Positions 1-7,723 of a stretch of 52,623 nucleotides of DNA are shown piece by piece; position 1 is the first letter of the stretch; each line of letters starts with the position of its first letter. Under the pieces are notes generated by a model. That model did not search any database. It worked only from the letters and a program-made list of their open reading frames with translations, and was not told the DNA's origin. Location: positions 1 through 52,623 of the forward strand of contig JAFKES010000073.1 in assembly GCA_017308495.1 (NCBI GenBank), in the 5' to 3' direction. The stretch comes from Afipia sp. GTDB lineage: Bacteria; Pseudomonadota; Alphaproteobacteria; Rhizobiales; Xanthobacteraceae. The translations under genes were made by a program, and so were the position numbers.

Positions 1-182
1 TCGCGCTCGGCCAGCCGCTGGCCTATGTGCGCGGCAAGCCGGGCAACGAGGTCTATGTGGTGGTCCGCCATGTCGGAAGCGGCTGGTGGGCGTCTCGCAA
101 CGATCCGCTCTATCTCCAGTTCCGCGGCGGTCGCCTCACCGGCTGGAAGGGCGACTGGCGCCGCGACTGGATGTGGCAATAG
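1..182 (+). CDS. Hypothetical protein, C-terminal part only
   Basis: An open frame enters from the left edge (first full codon at 3) and stops at TAG 180-182, giving about 59 residues of a C-terminus. The tail is rich in Trp, Arg and Gly and ends in DWMWQ. Its frame is open to the window edge. I do not recognise the family, and the N-terminal part that would decide it lies outside the window. The next gene starts 9 bp downstream, so the two may be co-transcribed. Confidence 0.55.
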   Translation, partial: ALGQPLAYVRGKPGNEVYVVVRHVGSGWWASRNDPLYLQFRGGRLTGWKGDWRRDWMWQ

Positions 183-191
183 GCAATCCCG

Positions 192-863
192 ATGGGTGAT
201 CATGTGACATTGACGGCGTCGGATGGCTTCAGGCTCGGCGGCTATCGCGCCGATTCCGTCACCCCCGCGCAAGCCGCCATCGTGGTGATCCAGGAAATCT
301 TCGGCGTGAACGCGCACATCCGCGACGTGTGCAACCGCCTCGCGGACGCAGGCTATTGCGCCATCGCGCCGGCGATCTTCGATCGCATCACGCCGGATTT
401 CCAGTCGGGCTATTCGCCGGAGGAGGTGGCGGTGGCGCGCAGGTTCGTCGCCGCGCCGGACTGGCCGGCGATGCTGCGCGACACCCAGGCCGCCATCGAT
501 GCCGTGCGCGGCGTCGGGCCGGTCGGCATCATCGGTTTCTGTCTCGGCGGCAGCGTCGCCTATGCGGCGGCGACAAAACTGTCGGGCCTGCGCGCCGCGG
601 TCGGCTATTACGGCGGCGCGGTGGCGCGTTTTGCCGACGACAGGCCGCTGGTGCCGACCCAGCTTCATTTCGGCGAAAAGGACAGCGGCATTCCGCTCGC
701 GGACGTGGAAACCATCAAAGCGAAGCGGCCGGAGGTCGAGGTGTTCGTCTATCCCGGCGCGCAGCACGGCTTCGGCTGCGACGCGCGCGCGAGCTACGAT
801 GCGCCGAGCGCCGACCTTGCCTGGCGGCGCAGCCTCGCCTTCTTCGCCGCGCATCTGCGCTGA
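192..863 (+). CDS. Dienelactone hydrolase family protein
   Basis: This 223-residue protein has the size and fold signature of the dienelactone hydrolase (carboxymethylenebutenolidase) branch of the alpha/beta hydrolases, which are cytoplasmic enzymes that open lactone or ester bonds. The nucleophile is a Cys in the elbow GFCLGG (Cys117). The other expected active-site residues are visible as Glu35 (QEIFG), Asp164 (GEKDSG) and His192 (AQHGFG), so the enzyme should be active. The physiological substrate cannot be read from sequence, because the family covers chlorocatechol degradation as well as many housekeeping hydrolases and no aromatic-degradation genes are adjacent. It lies 9 bp after the partial gene at the left edge and converges on the export lipoprotein gene downstream. 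Confidence 0.85.
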   Translation: MGDHVTLTASDGFRLGGYRADSVTPAQAAIVVIQEIFGVNAHIRDVCNRLADAGYCAIAPAIFDRITPDFQSGYSPEEVAVARRFVAAPDWPAMLRDTQAAIDAVRGVGPVGIIGFCLGGSVAYAAATKLSGLRAAVGYYGGAVARFADDRPLVPTQLHFGEKDSGIPLADVETIKAKRPEVEVFVYPGAQHGFGCDARASYDAPSADLAWRRSLAFFAAHLR

Positions 864-876
864 CGACGCGCGCGGC

Positions 877-1443
877 TCAGAACCAGCGCTCGGAGATCAC
901 CACGGTGTCGCCGGGACGCAGGAAGGTGCCCATCGGCACCACGGCCTGCGCCGCGCCGCCATCGCCGACGCGCCGCAGCTTGGCCGCGCCACGGTCGGCG
1001 CGCGGGGTGAAGCCGCCGGCGATGGCCACCGCCGTTTCCGCCGTCATGTTGGGCACGAAGGGATACTGTCCCGGCGCCGCCACTTCGCCGAGAACGAAGA
1101 ACGGCCGGTAGCTCTCGACCTCCACCGCGACCGACGGATCGCGCAGATAGCCTTTTCGCAGCCGCGCGCTCACCGCCCCGGCCAGCTCCGCCGGGGTCAG
1201 GCCGCGCGCCGGCACGCGGCCGATCAGCGGCATGGTGATGGCGCCGCCGGCATCCACCGCATAGGTATTGGTGAGGCCGTCCTGGCCATAGACCACGACA
1301 CGCAACCGGTCGCCGGAATCGAGACGGTAGGGCTCATGCAGCGGCGCGGGGCCGACGGTCACGCCGGCGCTCGTGTGCACGCAGCCCGACAGCGCGACGG
1401 CACAGATGACGGCAGCAATCAACGATCGTCGAGACGCGCGCAC
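877..1443 (-). CDS. Polysaccharide export (Wza/KpsD-type) lipoprotein
   Basis: The 188-residue product starts with a lipoprotein signal peptide: basic MRASRR, a hydrophobic stretch and the lipobox LSGC with Cys21 as the lipidated residue. A Poly_export domain follows from about residue 38, beginning YRLDSGDRLRVVVYG. One SLBB-like beta-grasp segment follows around residues 112-150 (FVLGEVAAPGQYPF). This is the minimal architecture of outer-membrane auxiliary export proteins, and it is shorter than E. coli Wza (about 380 residues). The predicted site is the outer membrane or periplasm. No Wzc-like kinase, glycosyltransferase or flippase gene is adjacent, so the exported polymer is unknown. Confidence 0.85.
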   Translation of the reverse strand: MRASRRSLIAAVICAVALSGCVHTSAGVTVGPAPLHEPYRLDSGDRLRVVVYGQDGLTNTYAVDAGGAITMPLIGRVPARGLTPAELAGAVSARLRKGYLRDPSVAVEVESYRPFFVLGEVAAPGQYPFVPNMTAETAVAIAGGFTPRADRGAAKLRRVGDGGAAQAVVPMGTFLRPGDTVVISERWF

Positions 1444-1541
1444 GAAACGCTCCGGGCTGGCCCCCGCTTCGGAGACAGGTCCGGTTTGCGCTCGCTATGG
1501 TTAACAAAGGGTTAGATGCGTCTGCCGCGCGCCGGCATGGC

Positions 1542-2195
1542 TTACGCGCCGACACCGATCCCCGTCGGGCAGGCCACGCCGGTCCCACCGAGGCCGCAAT
1601 AGCCGCCGGGATTCTTGGCGAGATATTGCTGATGGTAGTCCTCGGCGAAATAGAACGGACCGGCCGGCGCGATCTCGGTGGTGATCGCACCATAACCGCG
1701 TGCCGCCAGCGCCTTGGCGTAGGCCGCCTTCGAGGCCAGCGCGGCGGTGTGCTGCGCCTCGCTGGTGGTGTAGATCGCCGAGCGATACTGCGTGCCGATA
1801 TCGTTGCCCTGACGCATGCCCTGCGTCGGGTCGTGGCTTTCCCAGAACGTCCGCAGCAGGTCGTCGTAACTCACCTGCCGCGGATCGAACACCACCAGCA
1901 CCGCCTCGGTATGGCCGGTACGGCCGGAGCAGGTTTCCTCATAGGTCGGGTTGGGGGTGACGCCGCCGGCATAGCCGACCGCCGTGACATAGACGCCGTC
2001 CAGTTCCCAGAATTTTCGCTCTGCGCCCCAGAAGCAGCCGAGCCCGAAGATCGCGGCCTCAAGGCCGGCGGGATAGGGCCCCTTCAGGGTCTGGCCGTTG
2101 ACGAAATGGGTCCGCGCGGTGGGCAGCGCGGTGGCGCGGCCGGGCAGGGCGTCGGCCGGGCCCGGCAGGTCGAGGGATTTGCGGGAGAAGAACAT
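1542..2195 (-). CDS. msrA: Peptide-methionine (S)-S-oxide reductase MsrA
   Basis: MsrA reduces methionine-S-sulfoxide in proteins back to methionine, using thioredoxin as electron donor. The catalytic motif GCFWG is present with nucleophile Cys54. Two C-terminal Cys residues (about 200 and 209, in GYCGLGG and ACPTG) fit the resolving cysteines of the three-Cys MsrA type. The N-terminal tail of about 45 residues ([20 protein letters not shown]) is the usual extension of long MsrA forms. The length of 217 residues is typical. No msrB is next to it, so it appears to be a single-gene unit facing away from the gene at 2291-2608. Confidence 0.95.
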   Translation of the reverse strand: MFFSRKSLDLPGPADALPGRATALPTARTHFVNGQTLKGPYPAGLEAAIFGLGCFWGAERKFWELDGVYVTAVGYAGGVTPNPTYEETCSGRTGHTEAVLVVFDPRQVSYDDLLRTFWESHDPTQGMRQGNDIGTQYRSAIYTTSEAQHTAALASKAAYAKALAARGYGAITTEIAPAGPFYFAEDYHQQYLAKNPGGYCGLGGTGVACPTGIGVGA

Positions 2196-2290
2196 GGCTT
2201 ACTCCATGATGACGGGTCGCCGCTCTGGACACTTATATAGGTCGCGCCCGGCGCAATGCGACCGTTGGCTGCGCCGCGCCGGATGCAGGA

Positions 2291-2608
2291 TCAGTTGCGG
2301 GCGTAGCCGATCAGCGGCTTGCGCGGACGGAACAGCAGCATCAGCACCAGCCCGAGCAGGCCGAGCACGACGCAGGCGGGCTGGTTGAGCAGGAGCTTCA
2401 TCACGCTGCTCCACAGCAGCGGCGAGACCCCCTCGACCAAGGACTGGAACGCCTGCTGGCTGGCCTGGTTGATGTCGTTCCACAATTCGCCGAGGCGGGT
2501 GATCCGCAGGGTCTGGTCGGCGATGGTCCGGGCCCCGTCATAGACCAGCGACAGGAACCCGGCGACCAGCAGAAGCAGCCCGATCAGACGAAAAAACCCG
2601 CGGATCAT
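2291..2608 (-). CDS. Small membrane protein of unknown function
   Basis: This 105-residue protein has two hydrophobic segments. The first is near the N-terminus (about residues 5-24, FRLIGLLLLVAGFLSLVYDG) and the second near the C-terminus (about 78-93, ACVVLGLLGLVLMLLF). They flank a hydrophilic loop of about 50 residues that could face the periplasm. The protein ends in a basic tail (RPRKPLIGYARN). I do not recognise a named family. A reading frame with two clean membrane segments and the gene-like spacing to msrA on the same strand support it as a real gene. It is transcribed away from the rpsT leader. Confidence 0.7.
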   Translation of the reverse strand: MIRGFFRLIGLLLLVAGFLSLVYDGARTIADQTLRITRLGELWNDINQASQQAFQSLVEGVSPLLWSSVMKLLLNQPACVVLGLLGLVLMLLFRPRKPLIGYARN

Positions 2609-2713
2609 CGTTCATCCTCATGTCTTTACAGATATCTTTCATGCGTTTGGGGCCCGCCCCAGCCACCCGGCCCCGGGCGGGGCCCGCCGGCCGCAAAAAT
2701 AGCCCGGAAATCG

Positions 2714-2742
2714 TTGACGGTGCAGGCCAGTATCCCTATAAG
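2714..2742 (+). promoter_or_regulatory. Probable sigma-70 promoter of rpsT
   Basis: A -35 element TTGACG (2714-2719) and a -10 element TATAAG (2737-2742) are separated by exactly 17 bp, close to the housekeeping consensus. Transcription would begin near 2749 and give a leader of about 200 nt before the rpsT start at 2947. Apart from this promoter and leader, the 338 bp between the gene at 2608 and rpsT hold no ORF that I can support. The long leader is compatible with S20 translational feedback as known in enterobacteria, but I see no defined motif. Confidence 0.6.
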
Positions 2743-2946
2743 AGCCCCGACTGGCGGCGGGCGCAATCCTGCCGCCGATGTTCTTTGCGAAGATTGCTCG
2801 CGCGAAAATCAGGACCGCTTGCATTTTGCGTCGGCGCTTCCGGGAACATCGCTTCATCCTTCATCATCGGCCATCAGGTCGATAACGATCAGCCCCGTGG
2901 CCGCGCGAGCGCCGCGATCTGACGGACCGAGAGAAACCGAGAGACC

Positions 2947-3213
2947 ATGGCGAACACCACCTCTGCCAAGAAGGCGACGCGCAAGATTGCCCGCCGTACC
3001 GAGATCAACAAATCCCGCCGCAGCCAGATGCGCGGCGCGGTGCGTTCCGTCGAGGACGCCATCAAGCGCGGTGACCGCGCCGCCGCCGTCGCGGCGATGA
3101 AGCAGGCCGAGCCCAACCTGATGAAGGCGGCGCAGCGCAACATCGTTCACAAGAACAGCGCCAGCCGGAAGGTGTCGCGCCTGAACCACCAGATCGCCAA
3201 GCTCGCGCAGTAA
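2947..3213 (+). CDS. rpsT: 30S ribosomal protein S20
   Basis: S20 is a primary 16S rRNA-binding protein of the small subunit. The 88-residue product begins [17 protein letters not shown], is strongly basic and Ala-rich, and has the usual S20 length. The start is supported by a purine-rich GAGAGACC stretch just before the ATG. It is monocistronic: a strong promoter lies about 200 nt upstream and an intrinsic terminator about 50 bp downstream. The rpsT-dnaA adjacency is a common arrangement in Hyphomicrobiales and marks the left side of the replication gene block. Confidence 0.97.
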   Translation: MANTTSAKKATRKIARRTEINKSRRSQMRGAVRSVEDAIKRGDRAAAVAAMKQAEPNLMKAAQRNIVHKNSASRKVSRLNHQIAKLAQ

Positions 3214-3264
3214 TCTGCGCGGCTTCCCGGCGCGGCTTTACGTCCGCGCCGCCAGCGACCCGAC

Positions 3265-3290
3265 AAGCCCGGCTTACGCCGGGCTTTTTC
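3265..3290 (+). terminator. Intrinsic terminator of rpsT
   Basis: A GC-rich hairpin with arms AAGCCCGGC (3265-3273) and GCCGGGCTT (3278-3286) around the loop TTAC is followed by a T-rich run. It ends the rpsT transcript and separates it from the dnaA upstream region. Confidence 0.88.
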
Positions 3291-3330
3291 TTTGGCGAGT
3301 CCCCGATTCTTTGCCGCGGCGTCCAGGGCG

Positions 3331-3426
3331 ATGGTCCGGCGCGCGAATGGTCCGCTGCGCTGACGGTCCGGAGCGATGACGATGCCGTGCGATGACGATG
3401 CGGGTCGATGACGGTGCGGGATATGC
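3331..3426. repeat. Six-copy degenerate 16-bp tandem repeat
   Basis: Six units start at 3331, 3347, 3363, 3379, 3395 and 3411, all at exact 16-bp steps. Examples are ATGGTCCGCTGCGCTG, ACGGTCCGGAGCGATG and ACGATGCGGGTCGATG. Each unit begins A(T/C)G(G/A)T and most end GATG or similar. The three central copies are the best conserved. The array lies between the rpsT terminator and the DnaA box. A 16-bp period does not code for an in-frame protein repeat, so the array is more likely structural or protein-binding. Confidence 0.75.
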
Positions 3427-3744
3427 CACCTCGTGCGCGCCCGGTGGCGCGCCGATGGTTCGCAGCCCTGCCGTCGCCGCGCGGTGGTCGCGGCCGCGTC
3501 GATGACGCCGGAGCTGCGGACCGCCGTGGAATTTTCGCGCCGAATTTTCGCGCCCGCCGCCGCGCTGCGCGCGTCCGAAAGCCCTTGCGCGCAAGGCGTT
3601 ATCGTTAACGCGACGGCACCTGGGCGAGTTCGCATTGCACGGCGGGCGTTTTGAAAATGCAAGAGCCGCGCCCGCGCGCATGCCGAAGCGACAGCGGGGT
3701 TACCCTGTCCGGTTGAGCAAAAAAACACACGGCGGCCGAAGGCT

Positions 3745-3753
3745 TTATCCACA
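3745..3753 (+). promoter_or_regulatory. Consensus DnaA box
   Basis: The 9-mer TTATCCACA matches the high-affinity DnaA-binding consensus exactly. It lies about 1 kb before dnaA and about 50 bp before an AT-rich stretch. One exact match in 1.5 kb is unlikely by chance (about 0.01 expected on both strands at even base composition), so it is probably functional, either in origin firing or in dnaA autoregulation. Confidence 0.6.
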
Positions 3754-4745
3754 TAGCGGCAAGCAGCACTTGCAAAACGTGATCACGGCTCGGCGAATCG
3801 TAAATTATTTATGAACGTTTTTTTGCCGCCCCCGGCTTTGTGACACGTCCGGTGCGTTTCGATTCCACGTAGAGATTCAAAACCTTGTCGTTTCGACATG
3901 CGGCACGTCATGCGGGTGCGTGGCGATCGGCCGAAATTTGCGCGCATGCATGAAAATCAATTTCGTTGCGGGCCGATGCGCCTCGTGTATTCCTTATGCC
4001 GTCGCGACGCCGATGGCTCTTTTGGTCTTTGCAGATCGGGAACATGAGGCAGGCGTGCAAATCAGTAACGAGTGTGCACGTTAGCGACACTTCCAGGCGA
4101 TGAATCGGGTTTGAGCTCATGCAGTTTGTGAGATCAGTCTCTTATGTGACGAAGTCACCGCGGTGGTTGGGAGATGTCTCCCGCAGCCGTCCGACAGGAA
4201 CGGTCGCCGCGCGGCCAACGGTGTTTCACATGACGGGGCCTCGCATGATCGAACCCATCCAACCCTGGACGAAAGGATCGATGACAGGACGGCGCAACGG
4301 AGGGACGAGCGGCGCCAGTCCGGGCGGTGATTGGACCGGCGATCCGATCGGAACGATCTGAAGACCACAACAGATAATTTGGAAGTGACCTGCCGCGTTT
4401 TTTCGCGTGGCGGGAGGGGGGAAGTTTTATGTCTCAAAAATTGTGCCAGACGATGACGGCCTCATTCCATTTTGGTGATTGCCTGATTGCCTCCACGCCG
4501 GTGTTCCCGGCGCTCGACCGGCCCCCTCCGCGTCCCAGTACGCCCTGAGCGGCGCGCGCGCTGCTCCCCTCCACATCCCCCTGCCCGCGGTGATGAACGC
4601 CGAACGGCGGAGCCGTCTGCGGACATGGTCTGGAGATGTGGGGTGAGCGGCACACCCGCGATCCGCAACGATCTTCCCTCGCACTTTTCACGCAGCCGCG
4701 GCCGCAGTTGGCTTCACCGTCTGCACAGACCACCAAGATACTGGA

Positions 4746-6206
4746 ATGCCGATGACAATCTCTCAGAATCACGAACAGGACCACTGGGCACGTTTCAAGG
4801 GGCGCCTGCGCAGCAATGTCGGTGAGGACTTCTACACGAGCTGGTTCGCCCGCATGGATCTTGAACGCATCCATGACGATTGCGTGCACATGACGGTGCC
4901 GACCAAGTTCCTCAAGAGCTGGATCCAGGCACATTACGCCGATCGCGTGCTGAGCTGCTGGCAGTCCGAGATGCCCGAGGTCAAGCGCGTGGAACTGAGC
5001 GTACGCACCGCGCTGCGCAGTCCCGCGCCTGCGAGGGACGCCCGCGCGACGCAGGATGCGCGGCGCACCGAGCCGGGCGCGGCACCCGCGCGACCCGCCA
5101 CCGAACTGCGCGCGGTCGCCACCGCGCCGGTCTCCGCCAGCCATGACGCGCTCGGCGGCTCGCCGCTCGATCCGCGCCTGACCTTCGCGACCTTCGTGAC
5201 CGGCCGCTCCAACACCCTCGCCCACGCCGCCGCGCGCCAGGTGGCGGAAGGCCGCCGCGGCGATCCGGTGATGTTCAATCCGCTCTACATCCACGCCGGC
5301 GTCGGCCTCGGCAAAACCCACCTGCTGCAGGCGGTGACGTGGGCAGGAAATTCAGCCGGCGCTGCCGGCGAGCGCAAGGTGCTCTATCTCACCGCCGAGA
5401 AATTCATGTACGGCTTCGTCGCCGCGCTGAAGTCGCAGACGGCGCTCGCCTTCAAGGAGGCGTTGCGCGGCATCGACGTGCTGGTGATCGACGATCTCCA
5501 GTTCCTGCAGGGCAAATCGACCCAGTCGGAATTCTGCCACACGTTGAACGCGCTGATCGACGCCGGCCGTCAGGTGGTGATCGCCGCCGATCGTCCGCCG
5601 TCCGATCTCGAAAGCCTCGACGACCGGGTGCGCTCGCGCCTCGCCGGCGGCTTGGTCGTGGAGATGGCCTCGCTCGGCGAGGAGCTGCGCCTCGAAATCC
5701 TCAAGTCGCGCGTGCTCGCCGCCAAAACCCATCACGCCGCCTTCGACGTGCCGGCGCCGGTGCTCGATTATCTGGCGCGCACCATCACCCATAACGGCCG
5801 CGACCTCGAGGGCGCGATCAACCGCCTGCTCGCCCACTCCAAGCTCAACGCCACCGCGGTGACGCTGGAGATGGCCGAGCGCGAGGTGCGCGATCTGGTC
5901 CGGCCGATGGAGCCGAAGCGGGTCAAGATCGAGGACATCCAGCGCGTGGTGGCGCGCCAGTACAATGTCAGCCGCTCCGACCTGCTGTCGTCGCGCCGCA
6001 CCGCCAATGTGGTGCGGCCGCGCCAGGTGGCGATGTATCTCGCCAAGACGCTGACGCTGCGCTCGCTGCCGGAGATCGGACGGCGCTTTGGCGGCCGCGA
6101 TCACACCACGGTGCTGCATGCGGTGCGCAAGATCGAGGCGCTGGTGGCCAAGGACATCTCGCTGTCCGACGAGGTCGAACTGCTCAAGCGCCAGTTGCAG
6201 GACTGA
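4746..6206 (+). CDS. dnaA: Chromosomal replication initiator protein DnaA
   Basis: DnaA binds DnaA boxes as an ATP complex and melts the origin. Domain I (about 1-85) contains the helicase/DiaA-interacting segment, including [14 protein letters not shown] variable linker rich in Ala and Arg follows (about 90-140). The AAA+ domain has Walker A GVGLGKTH (185-192) and Walker B VLVIDD (245-250). Domain IV carries the DnaA-box signature [15 protein letters not shown] (about 449-463). The length of 486 residues is usual. The start could also be the in-frame ATG at 4752 (MTISQNHEQ), two codons on. It is followed by dnaN after about 250 bp. Confidence 0.97.
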   Translation: MPMTISQNHEQDHWARFKGRLRSNVGEDFYTSWFARMDLERIHDDCVHMTVPTKFLKSWIQAHYADRVLSCWQSEMPEVKRVELSVRTALRSPAPARDARATQDARRTEPGAAPARPATELRAVATAPVSASHDALGGSPLDPRLTFATFVTGRSNTLAHAAARQVAEGRRGDPVMFNPLYIHAGVGLGKTHLLQAVTWAGNSAGAAGERKVLYLTAEKFMYGFVAALKSQTALAFKEALRGIDVLVIDDLQFLQGKSTQSEFCHTLNALIDAGRQVVIAADRPPSDLESLDDRVRSRLAGGLVVEMASLGEELRLEILKSRVLAAKTHHAAFDVPAPVLDYLARTITHNGRDLEGAINRLLAHSKLNATAVTLEMAEREVRDLVRPMEPKRVKIEDIQRVVARQYNVSRSDLLSSRRTANVVRPRQVAMYLAKTLTLRSLPEIGRRFGGRDHTTVLHAVRKIEALVAKDISLSDEVELLKRQLQD

Positions 6207-6462
6207 GGGGCCCTTGGGCCGCCGCGTGAGATAAGCCTGAGATAACAAGGGAGAACGCGCCGCAACCGGCGCGCCTGCCCTTGCGCTCGGAGCCCTTTCG
6301 CGGCACCTTACGTTCCCCGTGGGCTCCGGCTACATCCGTTGCACCGGTCCGCGGGGTTCAGTCGCCGCGGTGTGCTGTCCAGTCGCCCGGCATCTCCAGC
6401 AATGATGCGGACGGGTCCGGCGCGCCGGACCTGGTCCGGACTTGGGATCGGGCGCAATCGTC

Positions 6463-7581
6463 ATGAAAGTTACCGTCGAGCGGGCGCAACTGTTGAAATC
6501 GCTGGGCCACGTCCATCGCGTGGTCGAACGCCGCAACACGATTCCGATCCTCGGCAACGTGCTGATCCGCGCCGACAAATCACGCCTCAGCCTCAAGGCC
6601 ACCGACCTCGATCTCGAAGTCACCGAGACGCTGCCGGCGGAGACCGCCACCGGCGGCTCCACCACCGTGCCCGCACACATGTTCTACGACATCGTGCGCA
6701 AGCTGCCGGACGGCTCGCAGATCGTGCTGGAAGGCGACGGCGACCGCTCGGTGCTGGCGATCCGCGCAGGGCGCTCGCGCTTCACGCTGCAGACCCTGCC
6801 CGAGAGCGACTTCCCCGATCTCGCCGCCGGCGACATGACCCACGCCTTCACCCTGGCGGCGAGCGACATGAAGCGGCTGATCGACCGCACGCAATTCGCG
6901 ATCTCCACCGAAGAGACCCGCTATTATCTCAACGGCATCTATCTGCACGCCGCCGGCTCCGCCAAGGCGGCGACGCTGCGGGCGGTCGCGACCGACGGCC
7001 ACCGGCTGGCGCAGGTCGACCTGCCGCTGCCGCCGAGCGCGGAGGGCATGCCCGGCGTCATCGTGCCGCGCAAGACGGTCGGCGAGGTGCAGCGCCTGAT
7101 CGAGGACAGCGACGCCGAATTCAAGATCGAGCTGTCGCAGGGCAAGATCCGCTTCTCCATCGGCGACGTGGTGCTGACCTCGAAGCTGATCGACGGCACC
7201 TTCCCCGATTACGGCCGCGTCATCCCGCAGAACAACGACAAGGAACTGGTCGTCGACAAGAAGGATTTCGAGGCGGCGGTGGATCGCGTCTCCACCATCT
7301 CCAGCGAGCGCGGCCGCGCGGTGAAGCTCGCGCTGTCGGCGGGCAAGCTGGTGCTGTCGGTGACCAATCCGGATTCCGGCAGCGCGACCGAAGAACTCGA
7401 AGTCGAATACGCCTCCGATCCGCTCGATATCGGCTTCAACTCGCGCTATCTGCTCGACATCGCGGCGCAGATCGAGGGCGAGGTCGCGGTGCTGCGCCTC
7501 GCCGATCCCGGCTCGCCGACACTGATCCACGACCGCGACAGCAAGGGCGCGCTCTACGTGCTGATGCCGATGCGGGTGTGA
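6463..7581 (+). CDS. dnaN: DNA polymerase III subunit beta (sliding clamp)
   Basis: The beta clamp forms a ring dimer that tethers DNA polymerase III to DNA. The 372-residue length and the start MKVTVERAQLLKSL are typical. The three clamp domains can be followed through RVVERRNTIPILGNVLI in domain 1, ATDGHRLAQVDLPL in domain 2 and the C-terminal YVLMPMRV. The ATG at 6463 was chosen over an upstream TTG at 6442, because the extra seven residues do not belong to the family. It is followed by a hairpin repeat rather than directly by recF. Confidence 0.96.
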   Translation: MKVTVERAQLLKSLGHVHRVVERRNTIPILGNVLIRADKSRLSLKATDLDLEVTETLPAETATGGSTTVPAHMFYDIVRKLPDGSQIVLEGDGDRSVLAIRAGRSRFTLQTLPESDFPDLAAGDMTHAFTLAASDMKRLIDRTQFAISTEETRYYLNGIYLHAAGSAKAATLRAVATDGHRLAQVDLPLPPSAEGMPGVIVPRKTVGEVQRLIEDSDAEFKIELSQGKIRFSIGDVVLTSKLIDGTFPDYGRVIPQNNDKELVVDKKDFEAAVDRVSTISSERGRAVKLALSAGKLVLSVTNPDSGSATEELEVEYASDPLDIGFNSRYLLDIAAQIEGEVAVLRLADPGSPTLIHDRDSKGALYVLMPMRV

Positions 7582-7587
7582 TCTTTC

Positions 7588-7610
7588 CCCTCTCCCCTTG
7601 CGGGAGAGGG
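7588..7610. repeat. CCCTCTCCC inverted repeat element
   Basis: A perfect 9-bp inverted repeat (CCCTCTCCC at 7588-7596, GGGAGAGGG at 7602-7610) flanks a 5-nt loop just after the dnaN stop. The same type of element recurs at 50808-50831 after trxA. Such GGGAGAGGGTG-type hairpins are scattered between genes in many proteobacteria. It lacks a T-run, so it is a poor intrinsic terminator and may instead protect the dnaN mRNA 3' end. Confidence 0.65.
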
Positions 7611-7651
7611 TGACCGAGTGAAACGAGGCACTATCCTGCATCACGAAAATC

Positions 7652-7680
7652 GTCATTACCGGGCTTGACCCGGCAATGAC
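7652..7680. repeat. REP-like inverted repeat (CCGGGCTTGACCCGG type)
   Basis: GTCATTACCGGG (7652-7663) faces CCCGGCAATGAC (7669-7680) across a short loop containing CTTGA, so the element is nearly palindromic. It resembles the irr terminator hairpin at 27913-27936 (attgccggg/cccggcaat) and the GTCATTGCG element at 16785-16823. It lies in the dnaN-recF gap, and the apparent upstream extension of the recF frame is this repeat, not coding sequence. Confidence 0.65.
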
Positions 7681-7723
7681 CCTCAATGGTTTCCGTGCGC
7701 GCCCGTTGCGCTATACATCCCCC

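Larger units (their letters stand above)
3214..4745. other. 1.5-kb non-coding region upstream of dnaA; candidate oriC or dnaA control region
   Basis: No convincing gene lies in these 1.5 kb; the open frames here are short and lack family features. The region contains the rpsT terminator, a 16-bp-period repeat (3331-3426), one perfect DnaA box TTATCCACA (3745-3753), and an AT-rich stretch about 50 bp further on (3801-3824, with TAAATTATTT and a T-run). A DnaA box plus an AT-rich tract beside dnaA is the classical origin layout. However, several alphaproteobacteria start replication near hemE instead, and I see only one perfect box, so an autoregulatory dnaA promoter region is an equally good reading. 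The stretch 3830-4745 has mixed composition and I see no defined element in it. Confidence 0.5.

Noticed and set aside
3400-3650. Small ORFs between rpsT and dnaA
   Set aside because: They overlap the 16-bp repeat, lack ribosome-binding sites and have Arg/Ala-biased composition expected from random high-GC frames.
7611-7723. Upstream extension of recF from 7676
   Set aside because: The extra residues are translated from a REP-like repeat and do not resemble any RecF N-terminus; MTVSRILRLTL at 7724 does.
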